A stretch of 64,000 nt of DNA from Bradyrhizobium niftali (GCF_004571025.1 NZ_SPQT01000006.1:186001-250000); one strand, 5' to 3'; shown: positions 18,018 through 26,886, numbered from the stretch's first letter. Numbers and translations are program-made. The notes: a model not told the origin generated them from the sequence alone.

Positions 18018-18299
18018 CTACATCTTGCGCAAGCCGTCGAAGCGCGTGTCGACATAGTGGCCGCCGGCATCGACAACCCGACAAAGCTCTCCGCCATCAT
18101 AGTAGAGCAGAACGACCTTGGCTCCCGCCTCGAATCGCCCGGTCGGTGGTCCGCTCGGCGTACCGCGCGAGGCATAGAATGGCTGCGATCTCGCCACCTC
18201 GTGGGTGAACTGGTTGGGTGGAGGCGAGATCAGACAGTCGGACGGGATCAATGACGAATCTGGAAGCACAATCGCTTCCGATCGCTTCATACCTTCCAT
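18018..18299 (-). CDS. Small hypothetical protein downstream of the M8-like protease
   Basis: 93 residues, beginning MEGMKRSEAIVLPDSSL and with a more ordered C-terminal half (GAKVVLLYYDGGELCRVVDA, then HYVDTRFDGLRKM) that looks like a small beta structure. It starts 65 bases after the metalloprotease gene on the same strand, so co-transcription is likely. No family is recognised. A role as inhibitor or partner of the neighbouring protease is conceivable only from its position. Confidence 0.5.
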   Translation of the reverse strand: MEGMKRSEAIVLPDSSLIPSDCLISPPPNQFTHEVARSQPFYASRGTPSGPPTGRFEAGAKVVLLYYDGGELCRVVDAGGHYVDTRFDGLRKM

Positions 18300-18364
18300 G
18301 ATCCGGTTTCCCTGAATTCCAAGAGAAGTCTTGCTCGGCAGAACTTGTCCGGCGGTGCTCTGGC

Positions 18365-19216
18365 CTAAGGTTCGAGACTCTCGTCGGGCAACGTGATCGG
18401 AATCCGCGGGAGCACGATGCCTCTTGGCTTTTCATCATGCGCGGCAGCAAGTCCTGCCTCGGCCATAAGGAGATGATTGGGCAGGTGATACGGCTGGGCA
18501 ACCTCCATGTTCACCTCATAGCCGAGATCCTGCAAGCTGGCGATCGTCAACCGGCTCATCGGATTGCCGCCTTCATTGACGAAGCCGGTCATCAATTCTG
18601 CGCCGAAAACAGTGTCACGCCAATGCGAATCCACCGTCCCTTCGCCACCCTTGTTTTCGACGGGAACGGGGAGAGGCGTCGCGGAGCCGCGGAGCTTACC
18701 GTATTCGCGCATGGCGTTGGCACCGTGGAATGTCGGATTGTGCGTGCGGACGCCCTTCAACAATCTCTTTTTCGTCCAGATCGTTCCGATGCCGATCACA
18801 TGCCCCATCTCGTGCGTGATGACGTCGTTCAGGGTGCCGTCGGCTTCCATGGCGGCGAGATCGGCAATGTCGAATTGCATGTCGCCTGTCGCCGGCAGAA
18901 AGGCAGCGGCCCCTGCACTCTTCGGGCGCAGGCGATCCGGCCCCGCCTGGCCGAGAACATTTCCGGGACCGTCAATGTCGGTGCCTTGTGCTGTGATACG
19001 AAGATTGTTGATCCTTTCGCCGCCAACCGTGACGTCAGGCAAGTCGCCCACGATGGCGTGGGTCCACCGGTTTGCCGCAAGCTTGAAAGCGGTCTTTTGT
19101 TTAGCAGTCAGCCCGCCCAGGAAATGAACTTCGATCGTGTAACCTCGGGCGGCTGCGGCAGCGACCGCGTGCGGAATCTCGGCGCCCCTCTGGGCGCGAT
19201 AACGTTCAATGGCCAT
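18365..19216 (-). CDS. Leishmanolysin-like (M8-type) zinc metallopeptidase
   Basis: 283 residues from the ATG at 19216, which has a GGAGG ribosome site five bases upstream; a TTG four codons earlier is less likely. The zinc motif HEMGHVIGIG starts at His135 with Glu136 as general base. The third ligand is probably the His of SHWRDTVFGAELMTG, about 60 residues later, followed by the Met of that same motif, as in leishmanolysin relatives where an insertion separates the HEXXH from the third His. There is no signal peptide and no RTX tail, so how it leaves the cell, if it does, is unclear. Confidence 0.75.
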   Translation of the reverse strand: MAIERYRAQRGAEIPHAVAAAAARGYTIEVHFLGGLTAKQKTAFKLAANRWTHAIVGDLPDVTVGGERINNLRITAQGTDIDGPGNVLGQAGPDRLRPKSAGAAAFLPATGDMQFDIADLAAMEADGTLNDVITHEMGHVIGIGTIWTKKRLLKGVRTHNPTFHGANAMREYGKLRGSATPLPVPVENKGGEGTVDSHWRDTVFGAELMTGFVNEGGNPMSRLTIASLQDLGYEVNMEVAQPYHLPNHLLMAEAGLAAAHDEKPRGIVLPRIPITLPDESLEP

Positions 19217-19389
19217 GACATCCTCCAAAAAATCAGATCAAATAAGTTTCTATCTATGCTTGCATAGTGATCCCGATTAACGCCGCTGACAAGGGAGAGA
19301 AAGCGTCACGGGGCCTGACTGTTTTCACTCCGGACACACGACAGCCCGACGCGACCACCAGGCTTTCGACTCGCAACCACGCTTTGCGA

Positions 19390-19605
19390 AACAGTCGCTC
19401 AGGTCCGCTGAAGCGATAGTTCACACCGAAGCGCAGGATGTTGTCGGTGACGTGCGAGCGAAAGCCGACGACTAGCGGCGCGCCGCTGAGCGCGATCACG
19501 GCAGTCGCGAGCGCTTGGATGGTTGTCGGCACAAGGAACACGCCGAACGGGCTTAGCGAGTCTACATTCCTAGACTCTGAACGACTAGATTCCGCGGCAT
19601 CCATC
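19390..19605 (-). pseudogene. Outer-membrane beta-barrel C-terminal remnant
   Basis: On the minus strand a frame encodes SPFGVFLVPTTIQALATAV followed by VTDNILRFGVNYRFSGP. The last part has the alternating pattern and terminal aromatic residue (LRFGVNYRF) typical of the last strands of rhizobial outer-membrane barrel proteins. No complete gene surrounds it and the frame runs on past the expected end, so I read it as a remnant. The exact limits are approximate. Confidence 0.4.
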
Positions 19606-19639
19606 CGACATTCTACCTGCCCCGGAAGAGGACGGCTGA

Positions 19640-19740
19640 AGTTCCTTAGTCCGGATCAGGAGGCTGCCGCGATTGCTGTGGTTGGCAAAGCCGCGCGCCT
19701 GACGGCCGGCTCGATCGACCGCGCGAGGCAATCGTGAAGA
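19640..19740 (-). pseudogene. Fragment of a second Wzx-like flippase gene
   Basis: The minus strand around 19642-19692 encodes GFANHSNRGSLLIRTKE. The Wzx-like protein of this window has VFANHSNRGDLLVRTKG, encoded at about 12261-12314. The DNA of the two stretches is nearly the same over about 50 bases. No open reading frame surrounds the second copy, so it is a vestige of a lost flippase gene. The rest of 19229-20148 holds no gene I can support. Confidence 0.55.
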
Positions 19741-20148
19741 AAACTGCGGCGCATCATGCTCCTGAGTTCCGATGAAAATCGAATGGCGATCACTTCAAGA
19801 GGTTCAATCCGTCAATCAGCGCATCCCAAATTCCCGACCTTATTGCGAGGAGGATTGGGCACCTTTCCAGTCGCGCTGCGCCAGAGCGAGTAGCTGGAGC
19901 TGCTTCGAGAGGTCGGGTTTGAGCCGCTCAGCGAGCAGCCCGACCGCCGAAGCGGCATCTCGAACGACTGCCGCCATGCTTCGGAGCCTTCTCCGAGGGA
20001 AAGCTGTTGAGGCTCGGCTCCCCACCTGGCAGACGGACTTCATTCGCATTTCCCGTTCGCGCTGATATGGAAGTTCGACGAAAATAGCTTCTCGCATCAC
20101 CGCAGGTGGCGTTACGATCCGACGTCCATGCCATCAGAAGGACACATC

Positions 20149-21348
20149 ATGTTGAGACAGGCCGTCATCCTCGCCGGAGGCCTAGGCACCCGGCTGGGTG
20201 AGCGCACCAAGCTGGTTCCGAAGCCAATGCTCGACATCGGCGGGCGGCCGTTTCTCGACACGCTGATCGATGAGCTCGTGCGCTATGACGTGTTCGATGA
20301 GATACTCCTGCTCGCGGGACACAAAGCCGAGATCGTCGAGACCCATTATGGCGGCGCGACCAGGGGCCGGGCAAAGATCCTCGTGTCGCGCGAGGTCGAG
20401 CCGCTCGGCACCGGCGGCGCGCTAATGCATGCGCGCGACCTGCTGCACGACCGCTTCCTGTTGCTCAACGGTGACTCGCTGTTCGACTTCAACCTGCTCG
20501 ACCTGGTCGCGCGCGCCCATGGCGGGGGCGTTCACATGGCGTTGCGGGACGACGTCGTCGCAGACCGCTACGGCCGCGTCGTGCTCGACGGTAACACCGT
20601 GCGTGACTTCATTGGTCCCGGCGCGGGCGCCACAGGACCGGCCAATGCCGGCATCTACGTTGTCAGCAAATCCATCCTCGCCGACATCACGACGCTTCCC
20701 GCCTCCCTCGAGCAGGATGTATTCCCCGGCCTTGCCGCGTCCGGCGCGCTGCGGGGCACGGCCTATCGCGGTTACTTCATCGACATCGGCACTCCCGACG
20801 ACTTCGCGCGCGCCGATCGCGAATTGCCGGAGAAGTTGCGGCGGCCGGCCGTATTCTTCGATCGCGACGGCGTGCTCAACCACGATTCAGGCTACACGTT
20901 TGAGACGCACAAGCTCGAATGGATCGAGGGCGCACGCGAGGCCGTGAAAGACGTCAACGACGCCGGTTATTTTGCCTTCGTCATCACCAACCAGTCCGGT
21001 GTCGCTCGCGGCTACTACGGCGAGCACCACGTCGTCGCCTTGCACCGCTGGATGGCGGACCAGATGGCGCGGACTGGCGCGCATATCGACGCGTTCGAAT
21101 ACTGCCCCGACCATCCCGATGGTACCGTCGCGCGCTATTGCCGTACGAGCGACCGACGCAAACCGGCGCCCGGCATGATCACCGACCTTCTCAAGCGCTT
21201 TCCTGTCGACATGACGCGCAGCATGGTGATCGGCGACAAAGACAGCGACATGGAGGCGGCGCAGGCGGCCGGCTTGGCCGGCCATCTGTTTTCTGGTGGC
21301 AATCTGCAAGCTTTCGTCAGACGGCACCTCGGCCTCGCGGGCGTGTAA
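20149..21348 (+). CDS. HddC-GmhB fusion: heptose nucleotidyltransferase plus heptose-bisphosphate phosphatase
   Basis: 399 residues from the ATG at 20149 (GAAGGA ribosome site at 20137-20142). Residues 1-230 are a sugar-nucleotide transferase: LAGGLGTRLGERTKLVPKPM at 8-27, then LLNGDSLFDF (Asp109). Residues 233-399 are a HAD phosphatase: FFDRDGVLN (Asp238/Asp240), ITNQSGVARG, the zinc-loop Cys residues in EYCPDHPDG and ARYCR, RKPAPGM and IGDKDSDME. HddC and GmhB normally catalyse consecutive steps toward GDP-D-glycero-D-manno-heptose, with GmhB acting before HddC. The fusion puts both in one chain. The anomeric kinase is not in the window. Confidence 0.87.
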   Translation: MLRQAVILAGGLGTRLGERTKLVPKPMLDIGGRPFLDTLIDELVRYDVFDEILLLAGHKAEIVETHYGGATRGRAKILVSREVEPLGTGGALMHARDLLHDRFLLLNGDSLFDFNLLDLVARAHGGGVHMALRDDVVADRYGRVVLDGNTVRDFIGPGAGATGPANAGIYVVSKSILADITTLPASLEQDVFPGLAASGALRGTAYRGYFIDIGTPDDFARADRELPEKLRRPAVFFDRDGVLNHDSGYTFETHKLEWIEGAREAVKDVNDAGYFAFVITNQSGVARGYYGEHHVVALHRWMADQMARTGAHIDAFEYCPDHPDGTVARYCRTSDRRKPAPGMITDLLKRFPVDMTRSMVIGDKDSDMEAAQAAGLAGHLFSGGNLQAFVRRHLGLAGV

Positions 21349-21405
21349 TGCCTAGGACTATCGCGACATCGCCCTTATGTATTTGAATCACGGAGAGATT
21401 GCTTC

Positions 21406-22923
21406 CTAGCGCGATGTCGCTCTGGTCCGCTGCGTCAGTCCGACGCGGCCCAGCAACCCGTCGATCACCGGCCAAAACAGCAGCACGAGCGCCAGCGTCG
21501 TGATCGAGCCGACCAGCCCGTTCGACCAGAACACCTTGAGGTCGCCGCCGGAGCCGATCATCGACAGGCGGAAGGCATCCTCGGCGCGGTTGCCGAGCAC
21601 GAGCGCCAGCGTGAACGGCGCGAGCGGAATGCCGATCTTCTTGAAGACATAGCCGACGACCCCGAAGCCGAGCATCAGCCAGATGTCGAACATCGCGTTC
21701 TGGATCGCATAGGCGCCGATCGCGCAGGACACCACGATCATCGGCGCCACCGCCGCGAACGGCACCCGCAGGATCGAGGCGAAGATCGGCACCGTCGTCA
21801 GCACCAGCACGAGGCCGACGACGTTGCCGAGATACATCGAGGCGATCAGCCCCCAGACGAAGTCCTTGTGCTCGACGAACAGCAGCGGGCCCGGATTGAG
21901 CCCCCACACCATCAGGCCGCCGAGCAGGATCGCGGCGGTGCCGGAGCCGGGAATGCCGAGCGCCAGCATCGGCAGCAGCGCCGCGGTGCCGGAGGCATGC
22001 GCTGCCGTTTCCGGCGCGAACACGCCCTCGATGCGGCCCTTGCCAAAACTCTCGGGATCCTTGGAAAAGCGCTTGGCGAGATTGTAGCCCATGAAGGACG
22101 CGGCGATCGCCCCGCCCGGGGTGATGCCGAGCCAGCAGCCGATGAAGGAGGAGCGCAGCAGCGTCACCCAGTATTTCGGCAGGTCCTTCCAGACGCTGAG
22201 CACGACGCGCAGCGAGATGCTCGCGGCATGTCCCCGCAATGCCAGACGCTCCTCCATCGTCAGCAGGATCTCGCTGATGCCGAACAGGCCGATGACGGCG
22301 ACGAGGAAGTTGATGCCGCGCAAGAGCTCGGCCGAGCCGAAGGTCATGCGCAGATTGCCCGACACCGTGTCCATGCCGATGCCGGCGAGCAGCAGCCCGA
22401 GCGACATCGAGATGACCGTCTTGTGCTTGGCCTCGCGCCCGAGGCCAACGAAAGAGCAGAAGGTGAGCAGATACACCGCGAAGAACTCGGGCGGGCCGAA
22501 TTTCAACGCAAAGGACGAGATCATCGGCGCGAGGAAGGTGATCAGGAGCACTGCGACCAGCGAGCCGATGAAGGAGGACGTGAACGCCGCGGTCAGCGCC
22601 TCCGCCGCCCTTCCCTGCTGCGCCATCGGATAGCCGTCGAAGGTGGTCGCGACCGACCAGGCTTCGCCCGGGATGTTGAACAGGATCGAGGTGATGGCGC
22701 CACCGAACAGCGCGCCCCAATAGATGCAGGACAGCATCACGATGGCGGAGGTCGGATCCATCGTGAAGGTCAGCGGCAACAGGATCGCAACGCCGTTGGG
22801 GCCGCCGAGCCCGGGCAGCACGCCGACGAAGATGCCGAGCACCAGCCCGACCATCATCAGCACGAGCGTCTTCCACGTCAGCAGGACGGCGAAGCCGTGA
22901 AACAGGAGACCGAGAGCTTCCAT
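21406..22923 (-). CDS. tctA: Tripartite tricarboxylate transporter large permease TctA
   Basis: 505 residues, about twelve membrane segments, with the family motif GVLPGLGGPNGVAILLPLTF near residues 33-52 and a matching second-half motif GITPGGAIAASFMGY and LGIPGSGTAAILLGGLMVWG. It is the main channel of a TctABC secondary carrier for a carboxylate and is powered by an ion gradient. The gene order is tctC, tctB, tctA on the minus strand, with 12 bases between B and A. The substrate is not predictable from the permease. Confidence 0.9.
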   Translation of the reverse strand: MEALGLLFHGFAVLLTWKTLVLMMVGLVLGIFVGVLPGLGGPNGVAILLPLTFTMDPTSAIVMLSCIYWGALFGGAITSILFNIPGEAWSVATTFDGYPMAQQGRAAEALTAAFTSSFIGSLVAVLLITFLAPMISSFALKFGPPEFFAVYLLTFCSFVGLGREAKHKTVISMSLGLLLAGIGMDTVSGNLRMTFGSAELLRGINFLVAVIGLFGISEILLTMEERLALRGHAASISLRVVLSVWKDLPKYWVTLLRSSFIGCWLGITPGGAIAASFMGYNLAKRFSKDPESFGKGRIEGVFAPETAAHASGTAALLPMLALGIPGSGTAAILLGGLMVWGLNPGPLLFVEHKDFVWGLIASMYLGNVVGLVLVLTTVPIFASILRVPFAAVAPMIVVSCAIGAYAIQNAMFDIWLMLGFGVVGYVFKKIGIPLAPFTLALVLGNRAEDAFRLSMIGSGGDLKVFWSNGLVGSITTLALVLLFWPVIDGLLGRVGLTQRTRATSR

Positions 22924-22935
22924 CGCGGGGCCGCC

Positions 22936-23478
22936 TTAGTGACCGAAGGCCGCTTCGAGCGGTCCCTTCGGCATGATGACGTCGAAGGCGATGTCGAAGG
23001 TGACGAACATGATCGCCGTGAACACGAGCGCGGTGAGCAGCGACTTCCACAGCGCGATCTTGCCGACGAGGCGCATGAAGCTCGCGATCAGCAGGAAGCT
23101 CGCGACATAGAGGCCGAGGAATTGCGTGACGAGGCAGAACAGCAGCGTCGGCACGAACACCGCCATGACGCGGCGCGCCTGCGCGCGCGTGACGAAGCTT
23201 CCGGACGCAGCCCGGCGCGCGACGAGCGCCGTGACCAGGCCGTAGAGGCTGCCGCCGGCGAGGATGAGGGAGAGATAGAACGGGAAATAGCCGGGTTCGG
23301 GCCCGGTTGCGTCCCAGGACGCCCCGGTGCGCCAATTGTCGTAGCCGAGCGTGATGGCCAGCGCGAGCAGCAGGAGGCAGACAAGGATTTCGATCGTGCC
23401 GGAGCCGACGACGGAGGGCGAGTCGTCTTCAGGCGCGGTCGGATCGTCGACGACGATTTCGATATCGGTTTGGGACAT
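22936..23478 (-). CDS. tctB: Tripartite tricarboxylate transporter small subunit TctB
   Basis: 180 residues from the ATG at 23478 (an upstream TTG at 23493 is less likely). A polar N-terminal tail is followed by four hydrophobic segments with the typical GPEPGYFPFYLSLILAGGSL motif between segments one and two. TctB is the small membrane subunit that supports TctA. It lies between tctC and tctA in the same direction. A palindromic intergenic repeat sits in the gap to tctC. Confidence 0.85.
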   Translation of the reverse strand: MSQTDIEIVVDDPTAPEDDSPSVVGSGTIEILVCLLLLALAITLGYDNWRTGASWDATGPEPGYFPFYLSLILAGGSLYGLVTALVARRAASGSFVTRAQARRVMAVFVPTLLFCLVTQFLGLYVASFLLIASFMRLVGKIALWKSLLTALVFTAIMFVTFDIAFDVIMPKGPLEAAFGH

Positions 23479-23500
23479 GCTCTGCCAAATCAAATTGCGC

Positions 23501-23601
23501 TGTCATCATCCGCGAAGGCGGATGATCCAGTATTCCAGAGGCGGCGAGGAGTGCGGATAAGCTGCGGCGTACTGGATGCCCCGCCTTCGCGGGGCATGAC
23601 G
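23501..23601. repeat. Palindromic intergenic repeat element
   Basis: The tctC-tctB gap holds an imperfect palindrome about 100 bases long. Its left end reads TGTCAT-CATCCGCGAAGGCG then GATGATCCAGTA, and its right end is TACTGGATG followed by CCCCGCCTTCGCGGGGCATG. Both ends contain the GCGAAGGCG/CGCCTTCGC core plus the TGTCAT-type and CCAGTA-type flanks in inverse orientation. Such mirrored GCGAAAGCGG/CCAGTA elements are common between genes in rhizobia. It may form a hairpin that modulates the relative expression of tctC and tctBA. Confidence 0.6.
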
Positions 23602-23612
23602 TGGAGGCGGGG

Positions 23613-24599
23613 TCACTTCGCGACGAATCCGGCTTCCGTCATCAGCGCCTTGTTGGTGGCATCGTCCTCCTCGAGGAATTGCACCATGTCCTTGCCGGTG
23701 AGGAAGATCGGCTTCAACGCCTGCTTCTCCATGTAGTCCTTGTACTCGGCGGTTTGCGTCACCTTGTGGAACAGCTCGACATAGAACGCCTGCTGCTCGG
23801 CAGTCACTTTGCCGGGCAGGAACGTCGCGCGCAGCATCAGATACTGCACGTCGACGCCCTCCTCCTTGCAGGTCGGGATGTCGGCCCAGGACTGCGTGTC
23901 CGTCACCTTGCTGGTGTAGGAGATGCGCTCCTTGTCGAACACGCAGAGCGGACGCACCTGACCGGCGCGCCAGACTTCGAGGTTTTCGCTGGGGTTGTTG
24001 ACGTTGGCTTCGGTGTGATTGCCGACGAGCTGGGTCGCGGCCTCGCCGCCGGACTTGTAGGGCAGATAGGAGAATTTCGCGCCGGTCTTCTGCTCCAGGA
24101 ACACGGTCAGCACGTGATCCTCGCGCTTGGAGCCGGTGCCGCCCATCTTGAACGGCGAGCTCGCCGCCTTCGCGGCCGCGACGAATTCCTTCACCGTCTT
24201 CGGACCGGCGCTGTTGTCCCACAGCACGAACTGGTCGAGCGCAATCACCGAAACCGGGGTCAGCTCACGCCAGTTGAACGGAATCTTCGCCGACAGCGGC
24301 AGCATGTAGATCAGGGAATAGGCGATCAGCACCTTGTTCGGGTCGCCCTCGCTGGACTTCATGTACATCAGCGCTTCCGCGCCCGAGGCGCCGCCCTTGA
24401 GCGAGACGACCATCGGCTGCTTCATCAGATTGTTCTTCTGGATCGCGGCCTGCATCATTCGCGCCATCTGATCGGAAGCACCGCCCGCACCGGCCGCCAC
24501 CACGATCTCGACCGGCTTGGTCGGTTCCCAGCCGGCAAAAGCCGGCGTGCCCAACAACAGCGCGGTCGCGGCGCCGAAGGCTTTCACTGAAATTCGCAC
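23613..24599 (-). CDS. tctC: Bug/TctC-family periplasmic substrate-binding protein
   Basis: 328 residues with a signal peptide (MRISVKAFGAATALLLGTPA, cleavage after AFA). The mature N-terminus KPVEIVVAAGAGGASDQMAR is the Bug/TctC signature, with the glycine-rich carboxylate-binding loop. It delivers a carboxylate to the TctAB permease. Compared with the usual VPFPPGGP motif the loop here is AAGAGGASD, as in the TctC subgroup with altered specificity. It is first in the tctCBA operon; the enoyl-CoA hydratase family gene lies upstream in the same direction. Confidence 0.87.
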   Translation of the reverse strand: MRISVKAFGAATALLLGTPAFAGWEPTKPVEIVVAAGAGGASDQMARMMQAAIQKNNLMKQPMVVSLKGGASGAEALMYMKSSEGDPNKVLIAYSLIYMLPLSAKIPFNWRELTPVSVIALDQFVLWDNSAGPKTVKEFVAAAKAASSPFKMGGTGSKREDHVLTVFLEQKTGAKFSYLPYKSGGEAATQLVGNHTEANVNNPSENLEVWRAGQVRPLCVFDKERISYTSKVTDTQSWADIPTCKEEGVDVQYLMLRATFLPGKVTAEQQAFYVELFHKVTQTAEYKDYMEKQALKPIFLTGKDMVQFLEEDDATNKALMTEAGFVAK

Positions 24600-24745
24600 G
24601 AGTTTCGTCCCCTGATTCTTATTGGCTTTGTGATGCCGGGAAGGTTATCGCTACATTGTGCGGACTATTGCTGACGAGTTCAAGCAGACGGTCGTGTCGC
24701 CGCATATGACTTTCGGCTGACGGAAAGCGCTCGACGGCGCGCTCG

Positions 24746-25543
24746 CTACTTGCCCTTCCAGACGGGCGTGCGCTTGTTGAGGAAGGCGTCCATGCCCTCG
24801 CGGAAATCTTCGCTCATATAGGCCTTGAGGATCAGGTCCTCGCCCTCTTCGCGCGACAGCGTGCGGCGGATGCGGCGCACTGCTTCCTTGGTTGCTTCGA
24901 GCGTGAGCGGCGCATGGCTCGCGACGAGCTTGGCGGTCTCGTCGGCGCGACGCTGAAGCGTCTCGACGTCGGGCACGATCTCGTTGAGCAGGCCGAGGGC
25001 GAGCGCTTCCGGCGCTTCGACCAGGCGCGCCTTGAAGATCATATCCTTGGTGCGGGCAGGTCCCACCAGCGAGACGACGCGGCTGATGTTGGACATCGAC
25101 AGGCAGTTGCCGAGCGTACGCGCGATCGGAAAGCCGATGCGCGTCGTCTCGGTGCCGATGCGGAGGTCGCAGCAGGCCGCAATGCCGGCGCCGCCGCCAG
25201 TGCAGGCCCCCGCGATCGCCGCGATCACGGGCACACGGCACTGCTCGAGCGTGCCGAGCACGCGGTCGATACGGGCCTCGTAATCGAGCGCATCCTGCGC
25301 GGTTTTGAACGCACGGAACTGAGAAATGTCGGTGCCCGAGGCGAACGCCTTGTCGCCGGCGCCGGTCAGGATCAGCGCCTTGATCGAGCGGTCAGCGTTG
25401 ATCTCGGTGCAGATCTCCGCCATGCGGTCATACATGGCAAAGGTCATTGCGTTGCGCGCCTGCGGGCGGTTGAAGGTGATCCGCGCGATGCCGTCCGTGA
25501 CGGAGTAGAGCAGGTCTTCGTTGGTCGTCGTCGGTGCGTTCAT
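24746..25543 (-). CDS. Enoyl-CoA hydratase/isomerase family (crotonase) protein
   Basis: 265 residues from the ATG at 25543. Crotonase features are ITFNRPQARNAM, the first oxyanion-hole segment KAFASGTDISQF, and the second GACTGGGAGIAACCDLRIG. The region that carries the two hydratase glutamates in classical enoyl-CoA hydratases (xPE and GGTQ-type segments) reads GFPIARTLGNCLSMSNISRV here, so neither glutamate is in the expected place. It is therefore probably another crotonase activity (isomerase, hydrolase, decarboxylase) on a CoA ester. It follows an aminotransferase gene on the same strand at 26 bases. Confidence 0.8.
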   Translation of the reverse strand: MNAPTTTNEDLLYSVTDGIARITFNRPQARNAMTFAMYDRMAEICTEINADRSIKALILTGAGDKAFASGTDISQFRAFKTAQDALDYEARIDRVLGTLEQCRVPVIAAIAGACTGGGAGIAACCDLRIGTETTRIGFPIARTLGNCLSMSNISRVVSLVGPARTKDMIFKARLVEAPEALALGLLNEIVPDVETLQRRADETAKLVASHAPLTLEATKEAVRRIRRTLSREEGEDLILKAYMSEDFREGMDAFLNKRTPVWKGK

Positions 25544-25569
25544 CGCGCGCTCACTTCCCAGTTGTTGAT

Positions 25570-26769
25570 TCAGGCCACCTGCGCTTTGGCGATCAGCACC
25601 ACGTCGCGTCCCTTCAGGACGTCCATGGCCGCCAACACGCCGCCGCTCCGGTGCGGGATCTTTGCAAGATCCAGGCCCATCTCGACGCCGGCGAGCGTGC
25701 CCATCAGCATCAGATCGTTGAAATGACCGATATGGCCGATGCGGAACACCTTGCCCTTGACCTTGTTCAAGCCGGTGCCAAGCGACATGTCGAAGTTTTC
25801 CAGCACCACCTTGCGGAAGGCGTCGGCGTCGTGTCCATCCGGCACACGCACGCTGGTCAGCGCAGGCGAATGCGCCGCGGGATCGGCGCACTGCGTCTCC
25901 AGGCCCCAGACCTTGACCGCAGCGCGCGTCGCCGCACTGTGGCGCTTGTGGCGGGTCCAGACGTTCTCCAGCCCCTCCTCTTCCAGCATCTTGACCGCCT
26001 CGCGCAGGCCGTAGAGCAGATTGGTCGCGGGCGTATAGGGGAAGGTGCCGAGCTTGTTGAAGCTGATGACCTCCTGCCAGTCCCAGTAGGAGCGCATGCC
26101 GGGGTTGGCCTTGGCGACCGCGAGCGCCTTCTCCGAGACCGCGTTGAAGCCGAGGCCGGGCGGCAGCATCAGGCCCTTCTGGGAGCCCGCGACCGAGACG
26201 TCGATGCCCCAGGCGTCGTGCTCGTATTCCATCGAGCCGAGGCCGGAGATGGTGTCGACCATCAGCAGCGCCGGATGCTTGACGCGATCGAGCAGCTTGC
26301 GCACCTCCAGCGGCGGCGTCACGCAGCCGGTCGAGGTCTCGTTGTGCACGACGCAGACCGCCTTGATCATGTGCTGCTTGTCGGCCGCGAGCCGCTTCTC
26401 GATCTCGGCGAGATCGGCGCCATGGCGCCAGTCGCTCGGGATGAAGTCGACGTCGAGCTTGAACTTGTCGGCGATGCCGCGCCACAGCACGGCGAACTGG
26501 CCGGTCTCGCACATCAGGACCTTGTCGCCGGGCGAGAACACGTTGACCATCGCCGCTTCCCAGGCGCCGGTGCCGGACGAGGGGAAGATGATCACGGGCT
26601 GCTTGGTGCGGAACACGCGCTGCATCGCGGCAAGCACGGCGAAGCCGAGCTCGGCGAACTCCGGACCGCGATGGTCCAGCGTCGGCATGTCCATCGCCCG
26701 CAGCACGCGGTCGGGCACGTTGGTCGGTCCTGGAATCTGTAGGAAATGCCTTCCAGTATGCACGGTCAT
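25570..26769 (-). CDS. Serine/alanine-glyoxylate aminotransferase (class V), copy 1
   Basis: 399 residues from the ATG at 26769. The class V features are the N-terminal QIPGPTNVPDRVLRAM, the cofactor segment PSSGTGAWEAAMVN, VVHNETSTG, VDTISGLGS with its Asp, and the PLP lysine Lys198 in AGSQKGLMLPPGLGF. Enzymes of this group (SgaA, alanine-glyoxylate transaminase) convert glyoxylate to glycine with serine or alanine as donor. A paralogue with the same architecture lies on the other side of the MFS carrier gene. Start choice follows the paralogue's conserved N-terminus; an upstream extension is not conserved. Confidence 0.85.
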   Translation of the reverse strand: MTVHTGRHFLQIPGPTNVPDRVLRAMDMPTLDHRGPEFAELGFAVLAAMQRVFRTKQPVIIFPSSGTGAWEAAMVNVFSPGDKVLMCETGQFAVLWRGIADKFKLDVDFIPSDWRHGADLAEIEKRLAADKQHMIKAVCVVHNETSTGCVTPPLEVRKLLDRVKHPALLMVDTISGLGSMEYEHDAWGIDVSVAGSQKGLMLPPGLGFNAVSEKALAVAKANPGMRSYWDWQEVISFNKLGTFPYTPATNLLYGLREAVKMLEEEGLENVWTRHKRHSAATRAAVKVWGLETQCADPAAHSPALTSVRVPDGHDADAFRKVVLENFDMSLGTGLNKVKGKVFRIGHIGHFNDLMLMGTLAGVEMGLDLAKIPHRSGGVLAAMDVLKGRDVVLIAKAQVA

Positions 26770-26886
26770 CGGCGTCCTTCCCGGTCTTGCCTTGATTTTG
26801 ATGGCCGCCGAATAGCACCATTTGACCGGCTTGTCCCCTCTCCTTAAGGCTCCTCCCATGCATGGGCGGCGGGCCTCCGCCGCCCC

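Noticed and set aside
16589..18175. A 528-codon minus-strand frame
   Set aside because: Antisense to the CoA-transferase, whose catalytic motifs are clear.
21317..23736. Long frames of more than 600 codons on both strands over the Tct genes
   Set aside because: TctA and TctB have unmistakable motifs in another frame; these are shadows of high GC.
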